Positions 36,190 to 43,847 of a DNA stretch of 64,000 nucleotides are shown piece after piece. Source of the DNA: Arcticimaribacter sp002477625 (GTDB lineage: Bacteria > Bacteroidota > Bacteroidia > Flavobacteriales > Flavobacteriaceae); NCBI GenBank assembly GCA_943846665.1, contig OX044358.1, positions 1,922,001-1,986,000 on the forward strand. The letters are read 5' to 3'. The position numbers were made by a program, and so were the translations under genes. The first letter of the stretch is position 1. Every line of letters begins with the position of its first letter. Under the pieces are notes generated by a model. It was not told where the DNA came from. It saw only the letters and a list, made by a program, of their open reading frames with translations, and searched no databases.

Positions 36190-36408
36190 TCCTATCAATT
36201 TTTATATAAACTTAAAGCTTTATTTTCTTTATTCTGCTCTGCTTATAGTCCAGAAAATGTAAGCCCAACAACTGTACCTTATACTTCAACTGAACCCACT
36301 TCTGACGGAGGACGAGTTTCTTCAGCAGTTGGGACGTATGAAAAAGGAGCTGAGTGGATGAATTTTTTTAACGTGCTAACCCTCTTTGGTAGATTTATTA
36401 GACTTTAA
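36181..36408 (+). other. Open frame without start codon, possible gene relic
   Basis: 75 codons open from after a TAG at 36178 to a TAA at 36406-36408, with no ATG, GTG or TTG at the head. The middle reads like a damaged signal region (LKALFSLFCSAYSPE) and then SDGGRVSSAVGTYEKGAEWM and FFNVLTLFGRFIRL. No relative recognised. It could be chance; it fills most of the gap between phhB and the 36473 promoter. Confidence 0.25.
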
Positions 36409-36414
36409 TCAAAC

Positions 36415-36444
36415 TTGCATTTCACAATTCATTTTATATATTTG
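36415..36444 (+). promoter_or_regulatory. Promoter of the second paralogous unit
   Basis: TTG at 36415-36417, 19-base spacer, TATATTTG at 36437-36444, in a context nearly identical to the promoter at 35061-35091. Confidence 0.75.
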
Positions 36445-36472
36445 AAGATTATAAATCACAAACTATTATTAT

Positions 36473-37234
36473 ATGAAAAAGATTGTTTTTGTTATTGCTT
36501 TTTTTCTAGCAACATTTTCTTACGCACAATCGACAACAATGTTGGCGATGCTTTTAGAAGATGGAAAAGAAGAAAGTTATCTAAAGCTTGAAGAGAATTG
36601 GCAAAAAGTAAATGAAGCCTTAGTTGCTGATGGATACATAACCCAATGGTCCGTATGGAAAAGAACACCAAGAACAAATGACGAGGGTTGGGCGCAATAT
36701 TTTGTGATGATTCGTAGAAATGCGAAGCAAGACAAAATGGATCAAAATAATTGGGAAAAAGCAGCTGCAAAAGCATTTAAAGGCAAAAGCAAAAAAGCCA
36801 TCAACAGAATGCTTTCGAATGAAGGTATTGTTAAAGAAATGAGAAGCAGAACCTACAAAGTAGTTAGTTCTACTGGCTGGAGAGGCCTTGAGTGGGAAAT
36901 AGGCGATAAGGCATACTTTCATTATATGACTCAAAAAAACGAAGACTTTGTTGCTTATGAAACTGCAGTTTGGAAGCCGATTGCTCAACAGCAAATTCTT
37001 GATGGTTATATCAAGTATTGGGGATTAAGTGAATTGATTGGTTCAAATGATGTTACTAAAGCTTTAGAATCGACTTCAACACACATTGCTTTTAACTTTC
37101 CCACGAAAAAGGAAAACAATACAGAATTTAAACCAGCAGAAGACTTTTTAGGTAAAAAAGCTTGGAATGCACTTTTAGATTCTAGAGAAATGTTACCCGC
37201 TGAAGAGCTAACTCTAATTTATTCTACTTTTTAA
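36473..37234 (+). CDS. Secreted protein of unknown function, paralogue of 35117-35857
   Basis: A 253-aa protein with signal peptide MKKIVFVIAFFLATFSYAQ. As in its paralogue, two halves are visible: EENWQKVNEALVADGYITQW and VWKPIAQQQILDGYIKYWGL both follow a helix then D-G-Y-I-x-x-W pattern, so the protein seems to be an internal duplication as well. No catalytic motif is evident. It is followed after 23 bases by a SnoaL-like lipoprotein in the same transcript. Confidence 0.7.
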   Translation: MKKIVFVIAFFLATFSYAQSTTMLAMLLEDGKEESYLKLEENWQKVNEALVADGYITQWSVWKRTPRTNDEGWAQYFVMIRRNAKQDKMDQNNWEKAAAKAFKGKSKKAINRMLSNEGIVKEMRSRTYKVVSSTGWRGLEWEIGDKAYFHYMTQKNEDFVAYETAVWKPIAQQQILDGYIKYWGLSELIGSNDVTKALESTSTHIAFNFPTKKENNTEFKPAEDFLGKKAWNALLDSREMLPAEELTLIYSTF

Positions 37235-37257
37235 ATCAACTATAAATTAAAATACAA

Positions 37258-37788
37258 ATGAAAAATTTTTTATTACTTACTGTACTATCTATGGCTTTGA
37301 TGTCGTGTCAACCGGCTGCTAAAAAAGCAACAACTGCAACCAAGGAAGTAGCTGTTATCGGTTACGAATTTAATGATAAAGGTGAAAAACTAAATTTAAT
37401 TGCTGGCGATCTCAGTGTTACAGAAATCTGGATGGAGTATATCCAAGCGCACAACGATAAGGATGTAGATAAAATTGCAGCAATGGATGCTGAAGATGTT
37501 ACCATTTATACTTCTGATGGAAATGTAATCAAAGGAAGTGAGGCGCATAAACTAGCTTTAAGTGCCTGGTTCGATACGAGTAACCCATCATGGAAAGTCA
37601 ACTGGATGATTACCAACACGGTTGATGTAAAGGATGGTGAAAATAGAAATTGGTTAACTACTGGAAACGATTTGACTGATATTGTTGACGGCGTGGAAAC
37701 TACAATACATTCTATTTTGGATGCTAATATTGTTGATGGAAAAATCAAACGATTGAATATTTACGATCGAGCAAAAAATAAAGAGTAA
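37258..37788 (+). CDS. SnoaL/NTF2-like lipoprotein
   Basis: A 176-aa lipoprotein: signal FLLLTVLSMALMSC with acylated Cys, then a linker rich in Lys/Thr/Ala. From about residue 55 an NTF2-like domain is visible: EIWMEYIQAHNDKDVDKIAA, DVTIYTSDGNVIKGSEAHK and a final strand TTIHSILDANIVDGKIKRLN. Such domains bind small molecules or act as isomerase-like enzymes; no function can be assigned. Probably cotranscribed with the 253-aa secreted protein. Confidence 0.75.
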   Translation: MKNFLLLTVLSMALMSCQPAAKKATTATKEVAVIGYEFNDKGEKLNLIAGDLSVTEIWMEYIQAHNDKDVDKIAAMDAEDVTIYTSDGNVIKGSEAHKLALSAWFDTSNPSWKVNWMITNTVDVKDGENRNWLTTGNDLTDIVDGVETTIHSILDANIVDGKIKRLNIYDRAKNKE

Positions 37789-37799
37789 TAAAGCCTATT

Positions 37800-37825
37800 A
37801 AACCCTCCAATTCGGAGGGTTTTTT
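37800..37825 (+). terminator. Terminator of the second paralogous unit
   Basis: Stem AAACCCTCC / GGAGGGTTT, loop AATTC, T tract, 11 bases after the stop. Same stem as at 35867-35892. Confidence 0.85.
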
Positions 37826-37881
37826 ACGGGACATGGAATAAGGACATCATAAGATAGGCTTATGCTGCTCTTCCAAACATA

Positions 37882-37911
37882 AAAGCCCTTCTAAAAAGAA
37901 GGGCTTTTTTT
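37882..37911 (-). terminator. Terminator of the minus-strand DUF3050-M28-OMP unit
   Basis: Stem AAAGCCCTTC / GAAGGGCTTT with loop TAAAAA-type centre and T/A tracts on both sides, between convergent genes. Works in either direction; it is nearest to the minus-strand gene ending at 37944. Confidence 0.75.
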
Positions 37912-37943
37912 ATACTGTAAGTTGTTTAAAAAGGAAATGGATT

Positions 37944-38633
37944 TTAAAACGAAACCCCAAAGCCGAAATTACCGACTAAAACTCCGTTGGTGCTTACCCC
38001 TGGTATTGCAGGAAAGTCTTCCGTTTCAGTTCCTGTATCGGTTTGTGTATTTCCATCACTGTCTGTGTACGTGAACCTACCATTCAATTCAACCGTTTTA
38101 GGGATGGTAGCAATCCCATAACCTAGTTCGAGACGGAAGAATATACGCCCTCCAGTTTTTATCCCCAATTTCAGGTTGGTGGTTTTTATTTCCGTAGAAA
38201 CAACTACTGTTCCAGTACCTCGATTCCCATCCTCTTCGAACTCTTGATCTTTAAAGGTAATCTCTGGTTTTAAGGTTCCAAAACCAATTCCAACATAAAC
38301 GCCTTTCCCTTCTTTTCCAAAGTAAAAATTAGAACCAAATTCTGAATATTTTAAGTCAATGTCGGTTTCAACCGTGTTTACAGGAAAAGAACTGAAGTCA
38401 ACAAAAGGAGCAATACGGTTTCCTAAAAGGGGGGTAATACCTTCTAAAGATAGACCCGCAACGTTCGGAATTCCTAATTTTATTCCAAAGGAAAGTCTTT
38501 TTACTTTATAGATTTCAATAGAATCTGTTTCTTGAAAATCTTCGATCTCAAAAGCGTCCGTTGTATTGTCTATTTCTTGCCCAAAACTAAGCAAACAAAC
38601 CAGGCACAAAGGCAAGAGGAAATAATGTTTCAT
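37944..38633 (-). CDS. Predicted outer-membrane protein, hypothetical
   Basis: A 229-aa protein with signal MKHYFLLPLCLVCLLSFGQ. The acidic linker (EIEDFQETDSIEIYKVKR) is followed by amphipathic beta-strand-like segments such as NFYFGKEGKGVYVGIGFGTL and a terminal VLVGNFGFGVSF ending in an aromatic residue, suggesting a small beta-barrel. No family recognised. It is third in a minus-strand unit after the M28 peptidase (23-base gap). Confidence 0.65.
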   Translation of the reverse strand: MKHYFLLPLCLVCLLSFGQEIDNTTDAFEIEDFQETDSIEIYKVKRLSFGIKLGIPNVAGLSLEGITPLLGNRIAPFVDFSSFPVNTVETDIDLKYSEFGSNFYFGKEGKGVYVGIGFGTLKPEITFKDQEFEEDGNRGTGTVVVSTEIKTTNLKLGIKTGGRIFFRLELGYGIATIPKTVELNGRFTYTDSDGNTQTDTGTETEDFPAIPGVSTNGVLVGNFGFGVSF

Positions 38634-38656
38634 GAATATAGTTTAGCAGGAATAGA

Positions 38657-39640
38657 TTATTCCTCAATAAGTTTTATGCGTTCCGCTCTGTTGGCTAGCT
38701 CCCAAGCTGTAGCGAAAATTAATCGCGCTCTGGTTTCCATCAAATCAAATTCAATTTTTTCAACGGTATCGGTTGGTTTGTGATAATCATCGTGTGTACC
38801 GTTGAAATAAAAGATAACGGGAATATTGTTTTTGGCAAAATTGTAATGATCACTTCTGAAGTAAAAACGATTTGGATCATCGTGTGCATTGTAGGTGTAA
38901 TCTAAATCAATGTTTACAGTTGCCTTATTTACTTCTTCAGAAATTTCATGCAATTCTGTACTCAAACGATCAGAACCGATCAAATAGACGTAGTTGGGGT
39001 TGTCGCTTACGCGTTTTGGATCTGTGCGACCCACCATATCGATATTTAAATTCGCAATAGTATTGGCCAAAGGATAGAGCGGATTGTCTGCATAATAGGC
39101 TGACCCTAAAAGTCCTTTTTCTTCACCAGTAACATGTAGAAAAATAACGGATCTTTTTGGTCCTTTTCCATCGGCAACAGCTTTTTGAAACGCTTCAGCG
39201 ATTTCGAGGAGGGTTACTGTTCCAGAGCCATCATCATCAGCACCGTTGTTGATTTCTCCTTCGTGTGTCCCGATATGATCGAGGTGAGAAGAAATAACCA
39301 GATACTCTTCTGGTTTTTCTGAGCCCTCAATAATCGCTACAACATTTTCGGTATCAATTTCTTCTCCTTTGATATTCAAGGTCATTTTCTGAAAGTAATC
39401 TTCACTTCCAGCAGCTGCTTGAATTCCTCGAGATTCATAAAACTCCTTCAAAAAGGTAACGGCTCTTTTCTGACCTAGGGTTCCTGTTTCTCTTCCCTGA
39501 AAAAAGTCGGAAGCATAAACGTATAATAATTGTCTTAAATCTTCCGATTCAATGGTCGAAGCATATGCATCCGATGTAGGGGTTTGTGCAAACCCTATGC
39601 TGGTACATAAGAGAAATGCGAGTAGATTAATTTTTTTCAT
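38657..39640 (-). CDS. Secreted M28-family zinc peptidase
   Basis: A 327-aa exported aminopeptidase-type enzyme. Signal peptide KINLLAFLLCTSIGFAQ; then a short prodomain; the di-zinc core has SSHLDHIGTHEG (His), NNGADDDGSGTVTLLEIAEA (bridging Asp), TGEEKGLLGSAYYADN (catalytic Glu pair), DMVGRTDP and, near the end, FYFNGTHDDYHKPTDTVEK with the last His. Such enzymes release N-terminal residues from peptides outside the cytoplasm. Four bases downstream of the DUF3050 gene. Confidence 0.9.
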   Translation of the reverse strand: MKKINLLAFLLCTSIGFAQTPTSDAYASTIESEDLRQLLYVYASDFFQGRETGTLGQKRAVTFLKEFYESRGIQAAAGSEDYFQKMTLNIKGEEIDTENVVAIIEGSEKPEEYLVISSHLDHIGTHEGEINNGADDDGSGTVTLLEIAEAFQKAVADGKGPKRSVIFLHVTGEEKGLLGSAYYADNPLYPLANTIANLNIDMVGRTDPKRVSDNPNYVYLIGSDRLSTELHEISEEVNKATVNIDLDYTYNAHDDPNRFYFRSDHYNFAKNNIPVIFYFNGTHDDYHKPTDTVEKIEFDLMETRARLIFATAWELANRAERIKLIEE

Positions 39641-39644
39641 AGTA

Positions 39645-40418
39645 TCAATTGGTTATTGGTTTTAAAATTAAGTCAGCAATGCCGTTCCACAAAGCAATCC
39701 TATGGTTTAGTGCAGTTTTGGAAGCTACAAGGGCCTCTTCCCATTTTACGGGGTCATCTCCACACAATTCTTGAATCATCTTCAAAGCCATAGGTCCATG
39801 TTCTCCAGAATCGACTTCTATATGTCGCTCAAGGTAATAAATCAAATGACTTAAATCAAGATCCGAATCGTTATTAATGTTTTTGATCATTTCAATGAAC
39901 ATGTCGGGAATTAAATCTTCTCTACCAAAAGTAAAAACAGCAGCAACAACATGGGTTTTATTGGATTCAATTACTTCGAAGGTGAATTTTAAAAATTCTT
40001 TAATGTAGTTTGGAAGTTCTGCCGATGCGATGTGTTGCTGAATGGATGAAGATTCAGAAAGTGTGCTCAAGAAATGGTTCATTGCGCTGGTCGATGCACC
40101 AACTTGTTCCATGGACTCGAGGTACATTTCAAAATGACTCATAGGGACACCATCTTTGTTGATATCCGTTTCCTCGCCCCATACAATTTCATTGATCAGT
40201 CGTCCTGCCGATGGCATGGTGGGCGGAACCCAAGGTAGGGTAGTAGTTGTAAGATCTACTTGTAGCTTTTTGACTAAAGACATAAAATCCCAAACGGCAT
40301 ATACATGGTGTTCCATAAAGACTTGAAGGTCTTCTTGGCTTTTCATCATTTTGTATAAAGGATGGTTGATTAACTGTACCTTTAGAGTCTCAATTTCATT
40401 TTCAATTCGGTCGATCAT
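39645..40418 (-). CDS. DUF3050 family protein
   Basis: A 257-aa cytoplasmic protein of the DUF3050 family, recognisable from LINHPLYKMMKSQEDLQVFM, HHVYAVWDFMSLVKKLQ, LINEIVWGEETDIN, MSHFEMYLESM and TFGREDLIPDMFIEMI. The all-helical pattern with conserved His residues resembles the heme-oxygenase/TenA fold; that relation is inference. No activity is established. First gene of the unit with the M28 peptidase. Confidence 0.87.
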   Translation of the reverse strand: MIDRIENEIETLKVQLINHPLYKMMKSQEDLQVFMEHHVYAVWDFMSLVKKLQVDLTTTTLPWVPPTMPSAGRLINEIVWGEETDINKDGVPMSHFEMYLESMEQVGASTSAMNHFLSTLSESSSIQQHIASAELPNYIKEFLKFTFEVIESNKTHVVAAVFTFGREDLIPDMFIEMIKNINNDSDLDLSHLIYYLERHIEVDSGEHGPMALKMIQELCGDDPVKWEEALVASKTALNHRIALWNGIADLILKPITN

Positions 40419-40440
40419 TATGCTCTTCTAAAATTTTAAG

Positions 40441-40448
40441 CAAAGATA
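40441..40448 (-). promoter_or_regulatory. Possible -7 element of the DUF3050 operon
   Basis: Minus-strand TATCTTTG, 22 bases before the ATG at 40418; same octamer as upstream of folE. No TTG at the expected spacing. Confidence 0.4.
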
Positions 40449-40498
40449 GTTGTAATCCTTTTATTGGGAAAAATTATCGAACTTTGAATTCAATTATT

Positions 40499-41107
40499 AT
40501 GGAAGAAATTTTTTCTTTTTTATTGGCATCCCTAATGCTAACCCTCGCGCCGGGGCCAGACATTCTTTTGGTGCTCAGTGAAAGTTTAACCAAAGGATCA
40601 AAGTCTGCCTTGATGCTAGCTGCAGGATTGGTTTGTGGTTTGCCCTTTCATACCTTGGTTCTTGTTTTGGGCTGGGGCCAGTTTATTGCTTTATATCCTA
40701 ATTTGATTGTTCTACTTAAAATTTGCGGAGCACTCTATTTTCTATACCTCGCGATTCAAACCTTCAGGAATTTAAAAATAGAAGTCCATCAAGCCCCTTT
40801 AATCGAAAAAAAACCTTTTTCTGTTTTTAAAAAAGGACTTTTAATGAATCTATTAAACCCCAAAGTCAGCTTGTTTTTTTGGCTTTTCTTTCCTGGGTTT
40901 TTATTTCACGAGACACTTGCTCACAGTACTCAATACGCAATTTTAGGGGGGCTTTTTTTACTCCAAGCAATTGTAGTTTTCACATTCGTTTCCATAGCAG
41001 CCGCTTCGCTTATTGCTCCAATAGTACGTAATTCTAAAACAATATATTGGATGAATTTCGGCCAAGGAATCCTTTTGATAGGCATTGCGATTTACCTTCT
41101 ATTCTAG
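40499..41107 (+). CDS. LysE/RhtB-family amino-acid exporter
   Basis: A 202-aa inner-membrane exporter. From the ATG at 40499 the protein starts MEEIFSFLLASLMLTLAPGPD, with the family signature PGPD followed by about five further hydrophobic helices; GLLMNLLNPKVSLFFWLFFP is the second hallmark. A TTG five codons upstream is open but less likely. Exports amino acids such as lysine, threonine or homoserine in characterised members; the substrate here is open. Next to the HMG-CoA-lyase-like gene (21 bases). Confidence 0.9.
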   Translation: MEEIFSFLLASLMLTLAPGPDILLVLSESLTKGSKSALMLAAGLVCGLPFHTLVLVLGWGQFIALYPNLIVLLKICGALYFLYLAIQTFRNLKIEVHQAPLIEKKPFSVFKKGLLMNLLNPKVSLFFWLFFPGFLFHETLAHSTQYAILGGLFLLQAIVVFTFVSIAAASLIAPIVRNSKTIYWMNFGQGILLIGIAIYLLF

Positions 41108-41128
41108 ACAAAAACGTATCTTTATCCA

Positions 41129-41983
41129 ATGAAAAGGCCTGTTCTTATTGAATGTCCCCGAGATGCTATGCAAGGCATTAAAAAGTGGATACCTACGGAG
41201 GCAAAAATCAACTATGTACAATCCCTATTGGCAGTTGGTTTTGACGTTATCGATGTTGGTAGTTTTGTGTCCCCTAAAGCAATCCCTCAAATGCGAGATA
41301 CCGCTGAGGTGCTTCGTAATATCGATACAGCAGAAAGTAAATCAGAATTATTGGTTATTGTTGCTAACCTTAGAGGAGCTCTGGAGGCCGTTAAGTTCAA
41401 GTCAATTTCATACATAGGTTTTCCACTTTCAGTTTCAGAAAATTTTCAAATGCGTAATACCCATAAAACACAAAAAGAAGCACTTGTGTTGTTGGATGAA
41501 CTGCTAAAGCTTTGTGCAGATTCTGGAAAAAAGCTGGTGGTTTATTTATCCATGGGTTTTGGAAACCCATACGGAGATCCGTGGTCGGTTCCCATTCTAA
41601 TGAATTGGATTGATCTTTTGGTTGCGAAAGGAGTACAAATCATTTCACTTTCCGATACTGTAGGAACTGCCAAAGCAGACGACATCAGTCGAATATTCAA
41701 AACCTCGATTATGCAGTACCCAGCAATTGAAATTGGCGCTCATTTTCATACCCAGCCCCAGAATGCATTTCTAAAAATTAAGGCAGCTTACGACGCCGGC
41801 TGCATTCGATTTGATGGTGCAATAAAAGGATTCGGTGGCTGTCCCATGGCAGCCGACGATTTGACAGGAAACCTACCAACAGAAAAACTACTTTCATTCT
41901 TCAACCAACAAAAAATACCCCTGAATATCAACCCAATTCAATTTGAGTACACTTATAATCAAGCACTTAGTATCTTTATTTAA
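41129..41983 (+). CDS. Hydroxymethylglutaryl-CoA lyase
   Basis: A 284-aa HMGL-like TIM-barrel enzyme, expected to split HMG-CoA into acetyl-CoA and acetoacetate in leucine degradation. Family features: LIECPRDAMQGIKKWIP at the N-terminus (metal-binding Asp; the usual R-D-G-x-Q reads R-D-A-M-Q), FDVIDVGSFVSPKAIPQM, ISLSDTVGTA, GAHFHTQPQNA with the metal His pair and the catalytic Cys loop IKGFGGCPMAADDLTGN. The variant loops match Bacteroidota homologues of this type as far as I recall. It ends in the 17-bp palindrome upstream of the porin. Confidence 0.85.
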   Translation: MKRPVLIECPRDAMQGIKKWIPTEAKINYVQSLLAVGFDVIDVGSFVSPKAIPQMRDTAEVLRNIDTAESKSELLVIVANLRGALEAVKFKSISYIGFPLSVSENFQMRNTHKTQKEALVLLDELLKLCADSGKKLVVYLSMGFGNPYGDPWSVPILMNWIDLLVAKGVQIISLSDTVGTAKADDISRIFKTSIMQYPAIEIGAHFHTQPQNAFLKIKAAYDAGCIRFDGAIKGFGGCPMAADDLTGNLPTEKLLSFFNQQKIPLNINPIQFEYTYNQALSIFI

Positions 41984-41995
41984 ATTTAATCTAAA
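41979..41995. promoter_or_regulatory. Candidate operator 1, 17-bp imperfect palindrome
   Basis: TTTAAATT-T-AATCTAAA, one mismatch from the palindrome TTTAGATT-N-AATCTAAA. It ends six bases before the -33 TTG of the porin promoter. The same right arm plus TAA recurs at 43262-43272 in the same place relative to the next promoter, and at 42049-42059. Confidence 0.5.
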
Positions 41996-42001
41996 TAAGC
42001 T

Positions 42002-42031
42002 TTGTAAATTGTTCTCGGCATTATATATTTG
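42002..42031 (+). promoter_or_regulatory. Promoter of the porin gene
   Basis: TTG at 42002-42004, 19-base spacer, TATATTTG at 42024-42031; ATG 33 bases downstream. Confidence 0.75.
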
Positions 42032-42039
42032 CATTATTA

Positions 42040-42056
42040 TTTTTAATCAATCTAAA
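42040..42056. promoter_or_regulatory. Weak third copy of the candidate operator
   Basis: Right arm AATCTAAA (42049-42056, followed by TAAA) is intact; the left arm TTTTTAAT matches only five of eight positions. It lies in the untranslated leader just before the porin ATG. Confidence 0.3.
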
Positions 42057-42064
42057 TAAATATA

Positions 42065-43246
42065 ATGAGAAAATTCTTAATAACAGTAATAACATTAATT
42101 TCTCCCTTTTGTTTTGCACAACAAATCCAACCTCAGATTACACAACAAGATAGTATTTCAAAGACTCCGATTCAGATTAACGGTTATCAAAGAATCATGT
42201 CCAATCTTGATGCAATTCCTCAGGGGGTTACCCTGGGAGGTTATGGAGAAATTTTGTACAATCAACCCGATAATGCAAACGGAGAATTAGATGTACAGCG
42301 ATTGGTGCTTTTATTTGGTTATAAATTTGACGAACGCGTTCAGTTTATTACAGAAATTGAATTTGAACACGTAAAAGAAGTATATGTAGAGCAAGCTTTT
42401 ATTAATTACAACCTTACCGAAGGGCTAAACCTTAGAGCTGGATTAATGCTTGTCCCTATGGGAATTATAAATGAATTTCATGAGCCTACAACCTTCAATG
42501 GTGTTGAGCGCCCAAGTCTTGACAATGCAATCGTACCGACGACTTGGAGAGAGATTGGGATAGGAGCTTCGGGTCGATGGGATGCCTTAGCTTTGCGTTA
42601 TCAAGCTTATATTTTCAATGGATTTTTGTCACACGATGGAACTGAGGGTAAATTAAAAGGAAGTAATGGTCTAAGAAGTGGTCGTCAAAAAGGAGCAGAG
42701 TCTACTGTGGATCAATTTAATTTTTCTTCAAAAGTGGATTACTACGGGATTCCAGGACTCCGTCTTGGGCTTTCCGGATACTTTGGAAGAACACAGGCTG
42801 CAGACGATCAAGCAGGCTTACTTGGAAGTACGGTAGGGGTTTCGATGATCGGGCTAGATGCTCGTTATCGATTGAGAAAGTTTTCTACCCGAGGTCAATA
42901 CATTCATGCTAAGCTTGCGGATTCAGATCAATACAACAGCTTAACAGGCAAAGATCTTGGGGAAGAGATTTCTGGATATTATCTTGAAGTTGCTTATAAT
43001 TTACTCCCTTCTTCGAATGTACAGCGTTTAGACGGCTTCGTTCGTTATGAGGATTTTAACACACATGCTGCAACAGCAGGTGCTTTGGTCCAAAATCCAG
43101 CCTTTCACAGAAAAGAATGGACTACGGGATTATCCTATCATTTATCTCCTGGATCTGTTTTTAAAGTAGATTATCAATCGAAATCAACCGGTCTTTCAGG
43201 CTCCACATATGGGCAGTTCAATATGGGGGTTGGAGTCTGGTTTTAA
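42065..43246 (+). CDS. Porin (phosphate-selective porin O/P-like)
   Basis: A 393-aa outer-membrane protein with signal MRKFLITVITLISPFCFAQ. The barrel part begins at about residue 55 (GYGEILYNQPDNANGELDVQ) and contains FLYGYKFDERVQFITEIEFE-type strands, GLNLRAGLMLVPMGIINEFH and EPTTFNGVERPSLDNAIVP, the pattern of Bacteroidota OprO/OprP-like porins (the first strand sequence there reads LFGYKFDE). The last strand ends QFNMGVGVWF. Channel specificity is unknown; coupling with a flavoprotein gene and shared promoter element suggest uptake of a metal or other regulated nutrient, by inference. Confidence 0.85.
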   Translation: MRKFLITVITLISPFCFAQQIQPQITQQDSISKTPIQINGYQRIMSNLDAIPQGVTLGGYGEILYNQPDNANGELDVQRLVLLFGYKFDERVQFITEIEFEHVKEVYVEQAFINYNLTEGLNLRAGLMLVPMGIINEFHEPTTFNGVERPSLDNAIVPTTWREIGIGASGRWDALALRYQAYIFNGFLSHDGTEGKLKGSNGLRSGRQKGAESTVDQFNFSSKVDYYGIPGLRLGLSGYFGRTQAADDQAGLLGSTVGVSMIGLDARYRLRKFSTRGQYIHAKLADSDQYNSLTGKDLGEEISGYYLEVAYNLLPSSNVQRLDGFVRYEDFNTHAATAGALVQNPAFHRKEWTTGLSYHLSPGSVFKVDYQSKSTGLSGSTYGQFNMGVGVWF

Positions 43247-43252
43247 AGTTTA

Positions 43253-43269
43253 TTTAAAATTAATCTAAA
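43253..43269. promoter_or_regulatory. Candidate operator 2, 17-bp imperfect palindrome
   Basis: TTTAAAAT-T-AATCTAAA, two mismatches from TTTAGATT-N-AATCTAAA, ending five bases before the -33 TTG of the FMN-binding gene promoter. Layout matches operator 1 before the porin promoter. Confidence 0.5.
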
Positions 43270-43274
43270 TAAAA

Positions 43275-43305
43275 TTGTTCCTTAGAAAGAACTAAAATAT
43301 ATTTG
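43275..43305 (+). promoter_or_regulatory. Promoter of the FMN-binding protein gene
   Basis: TTG at 43275-43277, 20-base spacer, TATATTTG at 43298-43305. The ATG comes only five bases later, so the transcript should be leaderless or nearly so. Confidence 0.7.
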
Positions 43306-43310
43306 CAGTC

Positions 43311-43847
43311 ATGATCCGTTTTCTATCATTTTTGAGTCTATCCGTTACTTTTTTAATGAGTGCTTCGCACCTGTCTCACAGTGAAGCAGTTTCCAAAAGA
43401 ATTCAGAAAAAAGTACAGAAAGAAATCAAGAATGTTTTTAAAGTTGAATCCTTCAATTTAGAAGAAAATCCTTTTCAAATTCCAGCTAATAATTTCCTAC
43501 AAGCCAGCTCCTTTCAAGAGATACACGTACAAGATGTGCTCCAAGGTTATGCCTTTATTGGAACTGCTCCCAGTAAAACAGACAGTTTTGAGTACCTCGT
43601 ATTACTCGATAAAGACCTTGTAATTTTAAAAGCGAAAGTATTGGTTTATCGAGAGGATTATGGAGGAGAAATTGGAAGTAAACGTTGGTTATCTCAGTTC
43701 ATATCGAAGAATCAGGATTCTATCCTGGGTTATGGAAAAGAAATCACCGCAATTTCTGGAGCTACGATCTCTGTTAAATCGATGACAGCATCCATCAACC
43801 ACTTTCTGTATTCCTTAAAAGAGTTTAATCAAGAAACTTCCTCATAA
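43311..43847 (+). CDS. Periplasmic FMN-binding domain protein
   Basis: A 178-aa exported protein: signal MIRFLSFLSLSVTFLMSA, then an FMN-binding domain of the RnfG/NqrC type. YAFIGTAPSKTDSFEYLVLL, ILKAKVLVYREDYGGEIGSK and the flavinylation motif ITAISGATISVKSM are visible; the Thr of SGAT is the expected site for covalent FMN addition by ApbE. No apbE gene is in the window. It is followed one base later by a small membrane protein. The likely role is extracytoplasmic electron transfer, by family analogy. Confidence 0.85.
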   Translation: MIRFLSFLSLSVTFLMSASHLSHSEAVSKRIQKKVQKEIKNVFKVESFNLEENPFQIPANNFLQASSFQEIHVQDVLQGYAFIGTAPSKTDSFEYLVLLDKDLVILKAKVLVYREDYGGEIGSKRWLSQFISKNQDSILGYGKEITAISGATISVKSMTASINHFLYSLKEFNQETSS

